Source: Diphasiastrum complanatum (lineage: Eukaryota; Streptophyta; Lycopodiopsida; Lycopodiales; Lycopodiaceae). Taken from it: a stretch of 64,000 bases of DNA. The stretch spans positions 29,162,340 through 29,226,339 of the forward strand of contig CM055111.1 in assembly GCA_029204225.1 (NCBI GenBank), given 5' to 3'. Position 1 is the stretch's first letter, and every line of letters begins with the position of its first letter. Shown piece after piece: positions 34,173 through 50,650 of this stretch. A program made the translations under genes and the position numbers. Below the pieces are notes generated by a model, which had not been told where the DNA came from, searched no databases, and worked only from the letters and a program-made list of their open reading frames with translations.

Positions 34173-36763
34173 GTGAGTGGGCGTAAGCTTTTACGGCTCG
34201 GCTCGCTCGGTCAACATACACGGAACCTGACTAGATACACGGCATGGCTTGACCGTCGGATGCGCTAATCCGACGGACGGCCTTCAACGTTCGCCAAACT
34301 CTGGGCCCGCCATTAGAGATGAAATGTTAATAAGCCAAAAGAGTCGGAATAGAGGTGGTAAGCAGTGGAAGGAGCCATTTTGCCCGATTCGGCTTTTCAA
34401 AACATTTTAGACTCGGCCCAAATCGGGCAGAATGGCTTGTGCCCAGCGCCTTCCATGGCATAATGGATACTTTGACTTTATTCACGTGTCCTTTATGAAG
34501 CTTAATCAGCACTTTGACCTTTTTTTACCAGTCAAAAACTGCCACGCGGCAGCCTGATGCCTGACGCCTGATGCGCAGGTTGGAAAGCGCACCAATTTTT
34601 TTTTTGAAAAAAAACAGATGACTATTTTGCTTTTTAAGCGGTTCGAAAACTAGGCAGAATAGTCACCAAGTATCCGTTATGGTAAAGTTGGCACGTGGAT
34701 GAGCATTTTGAGTCGTCGGATGTGGATCACCCGTATAGACAAAGTATTATTCTAAATCGTTGGATGAGGGTACCCACATGTCGACTAGGGTTGCCACATG
34801 CACCCTTAGGGGCTCTTTCCATCTCCACCCCCCTGACCCATTCTATGCATCAGCTGAGATCATCTTTTCACTTGAGAGAACAGGCACCCAGGTGACCCAT
34901 TCTCTCCGGCTGCTAATTGCTGGAAAATCTACAAACCAATTCACCCGTTGAGCAACCCATGTTCTTTTTTACGTCAGACAACCCGAGTGAGGGGTTGGAC
35001 ATGGAAAGGCGCTCTTAGTCGGGACTCGTGACTAAGAATATGCTCGTTCTTTTTGCATGGGCTCATTAATTATTGATTTGATATTGAGAATTATTGGATG
35101 GTGGGTGTTTAAAAGCACATTGTCACACCAATCACATTGACATGCATGCTCTTATTAAATATTGATTTGACATTGCAAACTAGATAATGGGTGTTTGAAG
35201 GCACATTGTCACATGAATCACATTGCCTCAACAAAGCACAATGATATTAGAAGAGCATTATGAGTGTTTGGAAGCCTATTCTAAGGATATAATGGCAAGG
35301 TTTTTGTCTACAAGATGAGAGGATGAGCCCATATATCCTAATTATGCGCTGACAAACATTCATTATTGTATATTATGTGTGTCACGAAATCCAAAAAAAC
35401 ATTTAAGGACATAATTTTTAAGATTATGTCAATGATTCCATTTGTGAGGAGGCTACATAATTTTTAAATTTCATCCATGAGGCCTATGTATTTTCAAGAT
35501 TTCATCCATGAGAACTTTGTAGTTTGAGGCTTGAAAATTACATCCAATCAAATTTGTAGAAAAAAAGTAAGGTCCCACAACTATGCCTTGGGCAATGGTA
35601 GTCCCTAACTCAATCTGAACCATTGATTCATGCAAGACTTGAGTAGACAAGCATAAAAATGATATAAATTATGTTTAGAGGCTTCACAGTAAATATATAG
35701 GTGTGTTAAGAGGTAGCACACTAGGGATCTAATGGATACTCCGCTAGCCATGGTTGCGCCAAGACAAGAGGATGAGCCATTATTTCCTACGAACTTTGTA
35801 CAAAGTGCCTATACACACACATTATCAACCACTTAGTTTGTGTTTACATATTCCATCTTCTAAGACTTTGTATTTTCAATATTCCGTCCATGAGAGAAAC
35901 TTATTGTCAAATAAGATCTCATTCCTATGTCCTAGGTAATAGTGAATTTCAGCTCAATTTAGACCGTCTAGCTATGTAATATTTGAGTTGACGCACATTA
36001 TGTGGGGATAGCATATTCTTTATTATAACTGAGGCAATGCACACAAGGCTCCCACCATCCAATAATCCATGAGACTCCATCCAAATTATTATCCATGATG
36101 GGATATTTCGAGCTTTGTGGATTGTTGGATGAGAGAGAGGCCATGCCAGACCCTCAATAGCAATGAGGAATACGATGCTCTCATCATGTGATAGATGTTG
36201 AAGTCCTCAAATTCAAATTTGAATCATCCATTTGATGTAAGATTTGAAGTGACAAACATTAAAGTCTAACCCATTGCAAGGAAAACCTCCTTTCATTTTC
36301 CCTTGTCAATTTATTGCTTCTGAATTATTGTTGCTTCCTAAATCATGTAACTCTAAAATCTTGTCATAAAAAAAGTTGCAACTGATAAACTTTGCCCACT
36401 ATCACAAATAGCTAGCACGATGACATATTAACAAGTAAATACAACTAATTAACAAAATCTAAATTTCTAAAAAACTCTTAGTTTCAAAGTTTCTCTAAGT
36501 CCTCACCCACCCCATCAAGAAATTTTCTCGTGAAGTGTTTTACAGATCTATAAGTCTTGTATTGGCTAGATGTAATCTTTTCTGACGGTCGAAAACACGT
36601 TTTGAGTCATTTTGAACTAAGTGTCGCATTTTTGGAAAAGTGCAAAAAATGCGAAACACAATTCAAATATGCAGATTGTGCAAAACTTAGTTAAAAAATG
36701 CAGCAGTCTAGAAAATACAAGGAAAAATACAAAAGCTTTTACACTTAGAAACTTTAGGTTTCT
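34173..36763. repeat. intergenic region with diverged tandem duplications
   Basis: No gene is supported. Two direct copies of about 75 bp around CACATTGTCACA lie at 35066-35140 and 35150-35225. A larger diverged duplication covers about 35310-35660 and 35755-36010; both halves show GAGGATGAGCC, TTTCAA(G/T)AT then CATGAGA, and a shared TCAATTTAGACC-like phrase. A third partial copy lies near 36170-36260. The sequence is unclassified. Confidence 0.5.
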
Positions 36764-37090
36764 TCAGCTCCCTCTCAAAGCGGGTATTTTTTTTATTTCC
36801 AAGCTTGCCCTTTGCCTTTCAAACATTGCCTTGTCTAAAAGCCTTGTGAAGATATCGGCTATCATCTGCTTCGTTGAAATGAACACGGTCTGCAGCTCAT
36901 TTCTTTCAACCAAATCCTTGATCAAGTGATACTTGATTGCAATGTGTTTCAATCTGGAATGAAACATAGGATCCTTCGTTAGATGTATGACAGAGGTGGC
37001 ATCCATGTACACAACATCAGCGGCTCGTCACTCTTTTCTCCCAGTCCATCTATGAATTGTTTGAGCCATGTCAGCTCGTTAGCACTAGCT
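36764..37090 (-). pseudogene. copia RNase H C-terminus
   Basis: The minus strand reads ANELTWLKQFIDGLGEKS, then ATSVIHLTKDPMFHSRLKHI, AIKYHLIKDLVERNELQTV and ADIFTRLLDKAMFERQR, the end of a plant copia RNase H. A purine tract GAGAGGGAGC follows and the 3' LTR should begin near 36764. A frameshift lies near 37015. Beyond, to 38030, only scrambled sequence without a clear gene is seen. Confidence 0.75.
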
Positions 37091-38030
37091 CAGCGCTCTA
37101 CCTTCTTTGTAAGAATTCACTGATAGTCGTTAAGCTATTGATGATGCTAACCCATCATACAGAAGCATAAGTAGGTTTCTTGTGTAGCAATTCAACGCCC
37201 CACCACTTTCTGGTCGATAGCCCTTATAGCTAAACGATCGGCAACTATCCTGCACAGGCAGATCAAAGGTATATACTCAGTAGAATGTAAGCATAGCCTA
37301 CCTAAAAAGATAGCGATGGAGGCTACGTTTCTTTGAAAGTATGCACTATTTACAGGGTTGACATACTAGCTCCATATATGTCCACTTGCATAGCATTTTC
37401 AACTCTGATCTGCATCTGTCTAATGATGCGTACAGCCTACCTGTCCTTGCTTTATGGAATGAATCCTATACATAGAACTCGGTGATGGGCGGATTGCTTC
37501 ACCAAAAGAAACTCTCTACTACTATTGTCCCAGCGATGGACAGTAGCTTCAACTTTTCACAACATCTTAAATATATCGTTGGTTTTCTTGCTTGAAGTCC
37601 AACGATGGACAGCCTTATTAGCTTCAATAGAAAGCTGCCAGTTTTTCTTCTACTTTCATGCATGTTACTATCTAAAGACAAGTAGGAAAATTATAATGGG
37701 TCATTGTTCTTTCATTGTTCTTCAAGTTGCTTGTATCATACGAGACTAATCCTTTACTGGTGCACATGATAATGTAGTGACCTCCTACACTACGACATTC
37801 TTTCTTGTATGCCTTGCTTCTTACTCAAACCAAAAACTCTCGTACTACAAAGCGAAGGTATGCTTTCAACGAAAATTGATTTTACATAATGTAAGTTACC
37901 GCATTCATTCCAAATATGTCTTATATATGCTCCTCTTTACAGCTTTTTACAAGCAAATAGTTGCTAAAGAAATCTGGCTTTGGTTTTCTATGATCCAAAG
38001 ATAAAGAGTGATCACAATATAAAAGAAACG
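37091..38030. other. no gene seen
   Basis: This mixed sequence lies between the copia end and the first Penelope-like copy. It has several short open frames without motifs. It may include the 5' untranslated part of the Penelope-like element, but no boundary can be placed. Confidence 0.35.
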
Positions 38031-39586
38031 ATGGCATCCTCTCAAGAAGCCACGTCTGCAACTATTCAAATATATCTTTCTAGAGTAAATAAATGCTTTA
38101 CGACTTCAGCAAGCACGGTATATTCAGTTTCGTACATCCTTAAGAAATAGAGCTTTTGTATACAGTTGTGCTTTTACTTCCTCTTTTTGGAAAAATAAAC
38201 AATACTAGACCACATTAAACCTATATATCAATCAAAATAATACACCACAAGCTAATATAAATGAGGTTGCTTCGGAACTCTACGACGGATAGTTTAAATT
38301 GATGAGAATCCTATCTTCTTATCCTTTTGTAGATGATATCACTAAAATCAAACATGCCACTTTTTGTAAAAATATCGCATTGAGTTTTATTAGAAAAGGT
38401 AAATGGCTTCATGGAAATACTGAATCCCTTGCTAATACTAGGATGGCCAAGGACAAACTACAATGGCTTACCAGCTTTCTTTACGTTAACGATATTGATA
38501 AGGCACAAAACAACCCCTGCTTTATGTGTAAATTCTTTGCACGAAAATTGGCCATAAAAAGACTTAATAGTCTAGATTTTACTCCTTTTGCCAGTAATCA
38601 ATCTAATTATGTCGAGGATTCCATGGCATACATAACAAACATTACTTCTTCGTTACCTGATATATTCTTAGGGAACAATTTCTTACCTTACCTTCTCTGT
38701 ACCTTTAAAGCCCACAAAGACTCGTTCAGATGGATTACCAATGCTCACAATTGCTGCTTTACAAAGCTTGCCAAATTTCTCATAGGAGCTCTGGGTATGC
38801 CGTCACCATTCCTCATGGAAGGTGCAAGACTTAATGCTATTACATACAAGAGTATCTTAAGAGCAGATACTTTCACATTGGCAATGTCATAGACTTCTAT
38901 CTTAATCTACCCTCACGGATTACCAATATTTAGGTTGCAGATATCTCAAAATGCTACGAAAATATACCCCTAGATGGCCCGAAAGGACTAAAAACAGTTA
39001 CAAAAAAGGCAATTAAATCCGCCTTCAAATACTCAAGATATGACATTATTTACTATAAATGGAATCACTCATGCGAAGCATTCGATTGGTCATGGGATAA
39101 AAAACACATGCAAGAATGGCTTACTCTTGATATAAATCTACTTTATCAATGGAACGATCTCTGATTGATAATTGTGTTGTCAGACTAGGAAACAAAACCT
39201 GGAGACAAGTACGCGGTATTCCTATGGGTTTTTCATGCTCACCTCCTGGTGTAATTGATATCTAATTTTCTTTGAAGCACAGTTTATACAGAGACTTGCT
39301 AAGTTAGGTCTTTCCTCTTTCATGAATAATTTTTGACACTCTTTCAGGTATACTGATGGTATATGTTTCATCAATAATCCTAATATCGAGCACTTTATGG
39401 ATAAAACATAGATGAGAACTCCTGAAAATCCTTTTTGGATTTATCCTCTGGACTTTCAAGATATAGAAAGAAAAATGTCAAAAGATAACAAGACCAACTT
39501 TTTAAATATATCTATCGCCTCCGATCCAAATTCCAGCCTTATATGCCTTATATGCCCTGATTTGCAAAGTTGTTGTAACAAACTTT
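38031..39586 (+). pseudogene. Penelope-like RT element, copy A
   Basis: A possible ORF start is MASSQEATSATIQ at 38031. The region then carries a conserved N-terminal part (KGKWLHGNTESLANTRMAKD, NPCFMCKFFARKLAIKRLNS, LPYLLCTFKAHKDSFRWITN), RT motif A (VADISKCYENIPLDGP, 38934 on), motif B' (RGIPMGFSCSP) and motif C as YTDG (39349-39360). Motif spacing matches Penelope-like elements, not LTR or LINE RTs. Stops and frameshifts occur, and the usual YxDD is lost. No GIY-YIG endonuclease motif is seen. The copy ends near 39586, where copy B starts. Confidence 0.65.
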
Positions 39587-42445
<2,859 letters not shown>

Positions 42446-45400
42446 CAAGATCTATGCACATTATGGACAGTCAATCTAACGGTGAGCAGCAATTTGCACT
42501 TAGTACACCTAAGTGTCCTCTGGTTCTATAAAGAGGGAATTCACACAACCCTATTCACTTTCCCTCATGTTGTCTTGCTCTCTCTCTCTCCCTCATTCTT
42601 GCTTTCCTGTTGCTATATCGTACGGTGTTTGTGATTGAAGAGAACGTTCATGGATGCTATTGGAAGAACAATCGTATTGCAAACAAAGGTGAGAGCATTT
42701 TGAATGGTAGCTCGCTGATAAGGAAGCATGCATGCTAAAGATGAATGCTCGCTGATAAGGAAGCATGCATGCTAAAGATGAATGCTCACTAATTACCATT
42801 GTGTAATAGCAAGGTGCGACTGGCATATTGGGATTGGATAATACTACAAGCAATCGTTGTCCTGGCGGACAAACGTGGGAAACTTTTAAGATATTTTTTC
42901 AACCTTTGTGGCTTATGAAAAGCGTTGGAGAACAAACCAGTTGTTGAGTATATTTATCAACGTTTTTGAAAGGCGATTGATCGCTGGTCAGCGACCTCTA
43001 TGTAGCGGATCTGGCCGCTGGCCAGCGCTGGTTTTTTGTGTATTAAAGTACAGCAATCTACCTGTTGCTCACTGTATGAGCAATGTTGCTTGCATTTTTC
43101 AATGTGTAATGCATTCAAAAATGCAATTACCAGAAACTATTGCATGAATATGGTTGATAAGAATGCCCTTACTATGTTTGATTGGCTATAAACTATACGT
43201 AGTATTGCTACATACTACTATTGCTCTATAGGTTTGATAAGGAATATGATGGGATCTGTCTCTGATAAACTAGTATTATGATGGCTATGATTACGGATAA
43301 TGATGTAGTAAAAAAGGTGGTGGGATGTGCTAATATGCTCGTGAGTAATAGTGATTGCCATTACTAATTTTCTGTATACGATGGGAAAATGCTATCGAAA
43401 GAATGAAAAGAGATACGATTAATCTACGTAGCTAGCTATTGATAATGATTATGTCTGGCTTCGAGAGTATTTTATACTTAAATCAATACTTGCGGTGTGA
43501 ATGCTTTAGCACGTAGGTGATTCGTTTAAAGCAGCCGAAGATGGATAGTTCACAAGAGATGACTTCAACTCTTATGACGCTTTACAAAATACCACCAATA
43601 TGGTGGGTGACCTAACTTGATACCATCATTTTACTGACGTATTTATGATGACTTACAAACCTTGTGCGTAATGTTTTTTTAAAGTAATAAAAAAGTATAA
43701 GCTGGTCCTGCATGCGCAATAGTTTGGCAGCAAGTTCAATAGACAAAATATTAAAAAAAATTATATGTACACAAAATAAAACGTCTAATAAATAATAAAA
43801 TCTATATAATAGGACAAACAAAAAAATAACAAAAAACAATATCATGGCATAAAAGAAACTATCCAAAAAATGCTTAAAAATAATTACTATGGAAAAAACA
43901 ATATAGTGAATTATAAAAATTGAACAAATTTTTCAAAAAATTTCTACACATTTTTATAAAACAAAAATATCTAAAGTATAGAATAAACTAGAGCCAGGTT
44001 TAAATCAAAAAAAAAAAATCTGATTTTAAATATATATATATAATTATTGAATTCATGTGTATTTTTCAGAAAAACATATTTGCATATACACAAAATTGAA
44101 TGATATTTATATTTTAAATATCTGAAATTTATTTCTATTAAAATCAAAATACGATATAATATAAATTGCATTTCATTTCATGTATTTTGTAATTTTTTAT
44201 GTTAAAGGCCGTTGTATTTTTTTCATCATCTCGGGGGTCATGCCATGCATAAATTGAACCAACGATTGGAATCGTAACAAAAATTGAAGTTTCAACATAT
44301 GGAAAGAAGCCCTCAATGGCCGTTGAAATGCAATTTATGACATAAAAAGGATGTTAGTTGTAAGTGTTTTGTTAACTAACCCAGAAAAAATTAAAATAAA
44401 AATTTGGCCCTCACTTTTTAGGGAGAATGGGGATTTGCTCACTTGGAAACGCAAAGCGTTTTAAAATCATAATAAATTCGCAATAATATTAATATTGCTC
44501 TGTAAACTCTAAGATTCTATGTACAATTTCAAGTTTATACAAGTAGATTATTGCTTTGAATTTGTTTTAATTTGTAAGATGACAAAATTGATCGCACTAA
44601 AGCGTACATCAACAACTTTCACGTAAACATCTCTAGTCATGCTAACATGTCACATGCTAGATTAATTGACCAATTTAATGGTAAAAGAAACTGAATCCAT
44701 ACCATGTAGGTTCTAAGCTTGAAAGAATACAAATAAAATAATGAAACATTTGTCTACCATCTAATGTCTAAGCTATATACTTGTTGGACCACCTTCTCTT
44801 CTTATACTCCTTCGATATGGATATCCTCTAAATGATTAGTCTCATAAATGAGGAGTAGGGTTGTCATAGGACGAGTTTCAACCCATTTTTCAAAAAAATT
44901 CCAAAGAATCAAGTTGCTATGCAACATGGTGCCTAGGAGTTACACTAGAAGATCTTACATATTTATCTTCCCTCCTATTGTTGGCCTTACCTACTTGGAG
45001 TTTATCTTGGTAATGCCTATGAATCTGTTGGATGGCATTCTCTTGTGTTCGACTGAGTTGGTTTCTCGTGGAGATCAAATCAGGAGTTGTTATGAAATCA
45101 TGTATGTGGTCTCTCGTGCAATGGTACTTGGCAAGTTCCACTTTTTCATTCTCCTAAATATCTCTCTCTCAATCATGGGGGTAGGATATCTCCCATATAT
45201 AGCGAACCAGAGAAGATATTAGAGTTAAGATTAATATACCATGTTGGCTTCCAAGCCCCCTTTTCCACTCGATCCCAATTTGTGATTGCCCATTTCTTGC
45301 ATTCTAACGGTAGTAGCATCTGTTTGGTTCTTGTATTAGCTTTCACTCTAACTTCAAACACTAGTGAGTCTTGGATGCCACTTCTCTATAACATCGTCAC

Positions 45401-46514
45401 ATTGATATTGACGATATCTTATACACAAGCTCATGTGTTTATTCATTTCTTTTGTATCGAATTTCACTTCTTGTCTTGTAAGAATTCTTCACAAATGGTA
45501 TTAACAATTCGCGATTTAAGATTTTTGGATTATTCAGCCCAATTTGTAAACAATCTGTCTCCAAAATAATGATTGCATAAATGATCTAATCTATCAATAA
45601 ACAATTATTCCTCTCAAATTTGGTGCAAACAATCCGTCTTCAAAATAATGATTGTATAAGTGATGTAATCTATTAATGACAAAAAAAAAAAAAAATGTGA
45701 GCTCACATAATGTCTCCTTTTGGATCTATTTCATAGAAGGAGTTTGACTATGATTGTTCTAACTGAGGATGTGATGAAGTAGCTTATAGAAACTTTGTTG
45801 TTCATGAAACTTTAATGTGGAGAATACATGATAATCTCGAAATAAGTAAATGTTCAATTATATACTATCACATGAATAATTTTGTGAATGTGCAAGTAGA
45901 TATCATATCATGGTCTAAGTATATAATATTTTTATATCATGCTTGTTTGATGAATCATGTAGGTTTTACCATGTCGATCTATAATTCATATCACATTTGT
46001 GGGCCAAATTTGGAAGGTTGTCATAGCACAAATATGTTAAAAAAAAGTGCATATGAAAATCATTACAATTACTTAACAATTGGTCATCCTTTTCAAACAA
46101 TAAATAGATGATACGACCACCCTCGTACATGGGAGTAGTAGATTGGCATATTGAATGGCTTCAACAACATAACATCGACAATTCATGGGATGAATCAATT
46201 GACGGTATGAAACGACTATCCATTTTTCATAAATTACCCTTTTGGATGGCAATATCACCTTCTGGATCCTAGAATATGTTTGAAAATGTGGGTGAATCAA
46301 TGTGGAACCACATCATTGCTGGAAAAGACAACCCAACTTCTTGTAAAGATTTACAAGTCGGCGATGTCAGAAGACCCTATTGGATTCAATGCATTAAAAA
46401 CAAAAAAAAAGATGAAATCCTACCTAAGTTGCCATGAATTTTTACAAAAGAGCAACACTCGCACATTAAATACATCATAATACAAATGAGGACTTCAACA
46501 AGCTATGCACATAA
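42446..46514. other. intergenic, no supported gene
   Basis: A TATA-like TATAAAGAGGG near 42528 is followed by a pyrimidine-rich leader, as in a promoter, but no gene follows. A 37-bp tandem duplication (42711-42747 and 42748-42784) contains the palindrome GCATGCATGC. From about 43670 to 44200 the sequence is very AT-rich. Open frames at 44848-45222, 45282-45569 and 45815-46111 carry no recognised motif. Confidence 0.45.
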
Positions 46515-47180
46515 GTGGTCCATGTAAATCTGACAACAGCGAAACAAGAAATGCAAATGCCACCTCAACCTGAGCAGCAGCAGTGTTACGGACCAGATGA
46601 ACCATTTATGGATCCTGCCATAAATGAATATGTTTTGGCCTATGCAGCTCAAACTCAACGTCAAGGTGGAAGAAATTACGGTTGCTATGGATGCAGCGAG
46701 GGACACAAAATTGCAGAATGTCCCTACAAGGGACAATATACAGCCTCCTGCTGGGATTGCAATTATGGACACTGTTTCAAGAATTGTCCATTTAAACCTG
46801 GAACCAGTGCACCTCTTAACCTCATTGCCATACAACAACCAGCAATTCTAGCAGGGATGCCATTGAAAGGTCGACAAGACCACGCTCCTGTGTTAGCTGT
46901 TACGTGAGCACATAAGAGGAAGGAAGTGGCTCCCTCCCCACCACCATCGGTCACTGACGACCAACCCTCAACTTCAGCACCATATCCAAATGTGAGGGAA
47001 GAGAGAAGACAGTACCAGAAAATAAGACACTGGGTACAAAAAGCACAAGAGGATAAAAAAGAGCAAGAACGAAACAATCCCACAGAACCTCCAGTCGGCG
47101 TCGAACGAGAATCGCAAACGGGCTCACCATTGCGCACTGATCAGAATGATCGGTTGCACCAACATTAATCACCTTTTCAC

Positions 47181-48101
47181 ATGGTGGAGCCTGAGGAACC
47201 ACGCACTGAAAGGCTCACACTCTTGCTGTCAAGCCATGTTAGTTTACCACTCGAAGAGCTACTATGGATTGCACCACAAGCGAAAAGCCTTTTAGCTGAA
47301 TGGGCCAAAGCGGATGAGGAGCCAATAGCGCCAGAGTCCATATATTGTGCGGGCTATGATGAAACAAGTAACGTCCTCCACATCAGAGCAGCATGGGAAA
47401 GTGAGGAACACAACATCACTTTGCCAATCAAACACAAGAGATATGAGGACGAGGCAGCAGTGGTAGATGGAGGATCGAGTGTCAATCTGATCTCCACTAC
47501 TTTGTACGAAAAATGAGATTTACAAGGATTGAAGCCAGCTAGATTCGCCATCAAGCTAGCAGATCAATCTTGTGTGAAACCAAAAGGTGTAGTTGCTGAT
47601 ATTCCCGTAAAGATAGCAGGCATGCAGTATGTGATTACTTTTGTGGTCATGGATATACCTAAATCTCCATCTGCATACCATGTTTTACTGGGAAGACCAT
47701 GGTTGAGGACTGCGCAAGTAGTACACAATTGGGGTATAGGGAAACTCACCTTCAAGAGCAGAGAACAGGCTGTAAAGGTAGATCCAACCACATGGGCGAT
47801 GAAACCTATTGCACCCCAAGCTGATGACGGATCATCCACGACAGATCATACGATTGATCGTCCAAGGCCAGCCAAGGGAGGTCACTATCATTCAGAGACA
47901 GATGTCATGAGATGGACAGATGCATTAGCAACTATTGATTGTCAGGCATGTCAATATGAATCAGATCCAGAACCGAGTACATGTTCACCCAAATGTTACA
48001 CTATGGACACACCAATCACATTTGGGGTGAATATGATAAATGTAGCATGGCTGTCAGTGGAGCCGATTGAGAACCCAATGGACGATGATCTAGTCCCTTG
48101 A
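47181..48101 (+). pseudogene. gypsy retropepsin region
   Basis: Two open stretches (47181-47516 and 47529-48101), separated by a stop just after TTLYEK, cover the aspartic protease. The active site VVDGGSSVNLIS precedes the stop. After it come VVADIPVKIAGMQYVITFVV and YHVLLGRPWLRTA. The protease would cut the polyprotein. A single stop splits it. Confidence 0.7.
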
Positions 48102-48161
48102 CAACATGCTCTAACTTATAATAAGGAGATTGAGCTGACTGATGAACAAGTCCTACACCAC

Positions 48162-49125
48162 ATGGACCCAGATCGTTACGGAACCAAGAAGGTACCAGCT
48201 CAACCACCACAAAGGTCTGCTATGGCGAAAGTCTCAAGGATCGAACCACCCAAGGCACCTGCGAATAAGAAGAATCATTTGAAGCAACACTACAACCAGG
48301 TGATCCGATGGAGTGACCTACCCGAAGAGGCAATAGCTACAGTAGACATTGATATTCGCAACCATGAGACGAATGTCACATCAGTCCTGAAGAAAGACAA
48401 CAAGGATGAACCCACCAAAATGACAAAAAAGGGCAAAAAGAAGGTGTTGGATTCTTTGAAGTCAATCAAGTTGGACCTAGATACAGCATCATCTTCTACA
48501 TAGGTGACAAAAAATAAAAAAATGACCAGTCGGGCCAAGATCCATATGCTAAAAGAGGAATCTCGACGAGCTCCAGTTCACGAGATGCTTGATACTCTCA
48601 AGAATTATACATTGGATGACGTGGTAATCATGATGCTGCAAGCCCAACAAGAACCTGATCAAAGTTAGGCACCAGCGGAACAAGTCTTCGAGGGACCTGC
48701 GTGAACATAGCCGATGAATCTTGCAGAACCAGAAGAAGAAGAAAGGATAGTGCATGTGGGAGAGCAGTTAACACCCACACAGTTCAAGAGACCACGATCC
48801 TTGTTGGTGGGATATAAAGACTGTTTTGCCTGGAGCTATAGTGATCTAAAGGGCATTCCGCCAACAGTAGTCCAACACACCATACCTTTGGTGGACGAAG
48901 CAGTCCCCAAGGTAAGCTGTTACTACCGCTGCATTTCCGAATTATACAGAACTGATCAAGCAAGAGTTGCATAAGCTTACGGATGCAGATTTCATTTACG
49001 AAATCGAGCACACAAAATGGGTATCGTCGATAGTTATAGTACCCAAGAAGAATGGCAAAATGCAGATCTGTGTGAATCTGAAGGCGCTTAAGGGCAAGCT
49101 ACTCAGGTATAGCCTATGGTGAGGT
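48162..49125 (+). pseudogene. gypsy linker and RT start
   Basis: A Lys/Asp-rich linker (48162-48503) is followed by LLVGYKDCFAWSYSDLKGIP at about 48804-48860 and, after a frameshift near 48950, by the RT entry ELHKLTDADFIYEIEHTKWV. The coding sequence is lost after about 49125, before the palm. Confidence 0.65.
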
Positions 49126-49922
49126 TTGTGTACATTCATTCATTGAGTCCTTGGTAGACTCTTGTGCTTGGAGCATGAGGAATGAATGAAAATCAGCTTT
49201 CAGGACCTATTGGATACAGGTGTTCGCCATGGTTGAGGACCTAATTTGGTGACTAATGGTGTAGTAGCGGATCTACATGTAACAGATGCTGGTACAATAG
49301 AATACCACAGTTTGCACAAGCCTGGTCATGTATTTGACGTATTCATGTTGGTTTGCATAAATGTGTGCTTGCATGTTACCTTGTCATAGAAAACTAGATC
49401 TGATTCGGAGTTGTATATGGTTGTGCATTTGCTACATCTAAAAAAAAGTAGTCATTTTATGCTCATTGACTTGTCATTATGTCTACTATAGCTGTCTATC
49501 TTATTATTGCAATAAAATTTTCTTAGGTTGAGTCTCAGTCGCTCATTTATGTCAACTTTACATGTTTGTGCTTGTACATGTCAACTTTACTAAGTGCCTG
49601 ATAGGATGTGAGCCTAGCTAGATGGAGGATGTAAGTCTCATGGTGGCAGTGGGATTTCCTCAGTTTGAGCCATGTCGCTCATGTGGTCCACTTGTGTTCA
49701 AGTCGGATTTGGGACAAGTCAGTTGGTCGAGAGTGTGGTAGACTCTCTGATGAGCACTGTGTTTGCATGATACTTTGTGTGCCAAACCTGGTGGTTTGAT
49801 GGTGTGCTTGAGTGTGAGTCGAGTGCAGAGTAGCAGAGATATGCATAACATCTTTTGGACACACTCCAGACGCTGCTGCAATATATTTCTTTAGTCCTAC
49901 TGCATTTGAGCTTAAGGGAGAG
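49126..49922. other. no gene; probable gypsy 3' region
   Basis: No coding sequence is supported. The purine tract CTTAAGGGAGAG at the end (49911-49922) is a likely polypurine tract. Confidence 0.4.
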
Positions 49923-50317
49923 TATTAAGAATCAGATTTGATCTGAAATGTTTTTATTATAACCTCGAAATGCAGTATTGTAATCAATTGTACATATCTT
50001 CAGTTAATTAGGATTTACAGTTTTTATTAGTAATCGAGATTGGACCCACACTTGTTGTATCAATGGTCATTTGTCCTGTAGACGACTATTTGGATTAGCC
50101 GGGTAGCCACACGTAGGAAAAGTTAGCCTGTACAGTGTCATTTACAGTACTTGTTATACTTGGGGGCATGTCCTAAGTTTGTCGGTCAAATTTGGCCATA
50201 CTGGGCCCGTTGACCTTAGTTGGCGGATGGTAGGCTAATTTTAGGACACTGAGAGCTTGTGAGGAATGTCTATGGTGATTGATTGATGTGATATGCATAC
50301 TGCACTAGATCCTAACA
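49923..50317 (+). repeat. candidate 3' LTR
   Basis: The segment follows the purine tract, begins TATTAAG (TGTTAAG would be canonical) and ends CCTAACA, about 395 bp. No partner LTR was identified and the start is not canonical, so this is tentative. Confidence 0.35.
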
Positions 50318-50650
50318 AAATTTTAACATTTTTATCATCTGTTAGTACAAAATCTTCCAAATCCAAGTCTGTAGATTTAGAATCTTTTTTTGTTGATACA
50401 AAGTGTTAGTGAAGATGACTGTACATATTTTGATCATGCCTTGCCCAAAACAGGGCTTTGTTTATAGGCCCTAAAATTGCCACCACTCTTTCTCCAAGTG
50501 ATAAATCCCTAAATATTTTGCCTACTTGCAATATAGATGATAACTTTTTTTGACATCATCGGACATATCAATGTTGAGGATATTCACGTGTAAACAAATA
50601 AAGTAGCCGAAAATAGTGAAAATACGTTGCGAGGGTCGTGGCTTCCTGCA

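Larger units (their letters stand above)
46515..49125 (+). mobile_element. Ty3/gypsy (Tat/Athila-like) internal region, broken
   Basis: The + strand reads, in order: gag end with two zinc knuckles (CYGCSEGHKIAEC and CWDCNYGHCFKNC, 46681-46790), a linker, a protease with VVDGGSSVNLIS (about 47459-47495) and YHVLLGRPWLRTAQVVHNW (47677-47733), a spacer, FAWSYSDLKGIPP (48830 on) and the RT entry KWVSSIVIVPKKNGKMQICV (about 49015-49074). It stops in the RT fingers, and no palm, RNase H or integrase follows. Several frameshifts and stops occur. The DGGS-type protease and FAWSY.DLKGIPP resemble Tat/Athila lineages. It is not functional. Confidence 0.78.

Noticed and set aside
38299-38892. Possible host gene in the 197-codon open frame
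   Set aside because: The same protein pattern recurs in the next copy at 39587 followed by RT motifs, so it is the N-terminal part of the Penelope-like ORF.
44848-45569. Two consecutive hydrophobic open frames as a membrane protein gene
   Set aside because: No start context, splice sites or family motif were found, and the AT-rich sequence gives such frames readily.
46515-46907. Zinc-knuckle open frame considered as a host zinc-finger gene
   Set aside because: It is followed in order by gypsy protease and RT sequence, so it is the gag end of an element.
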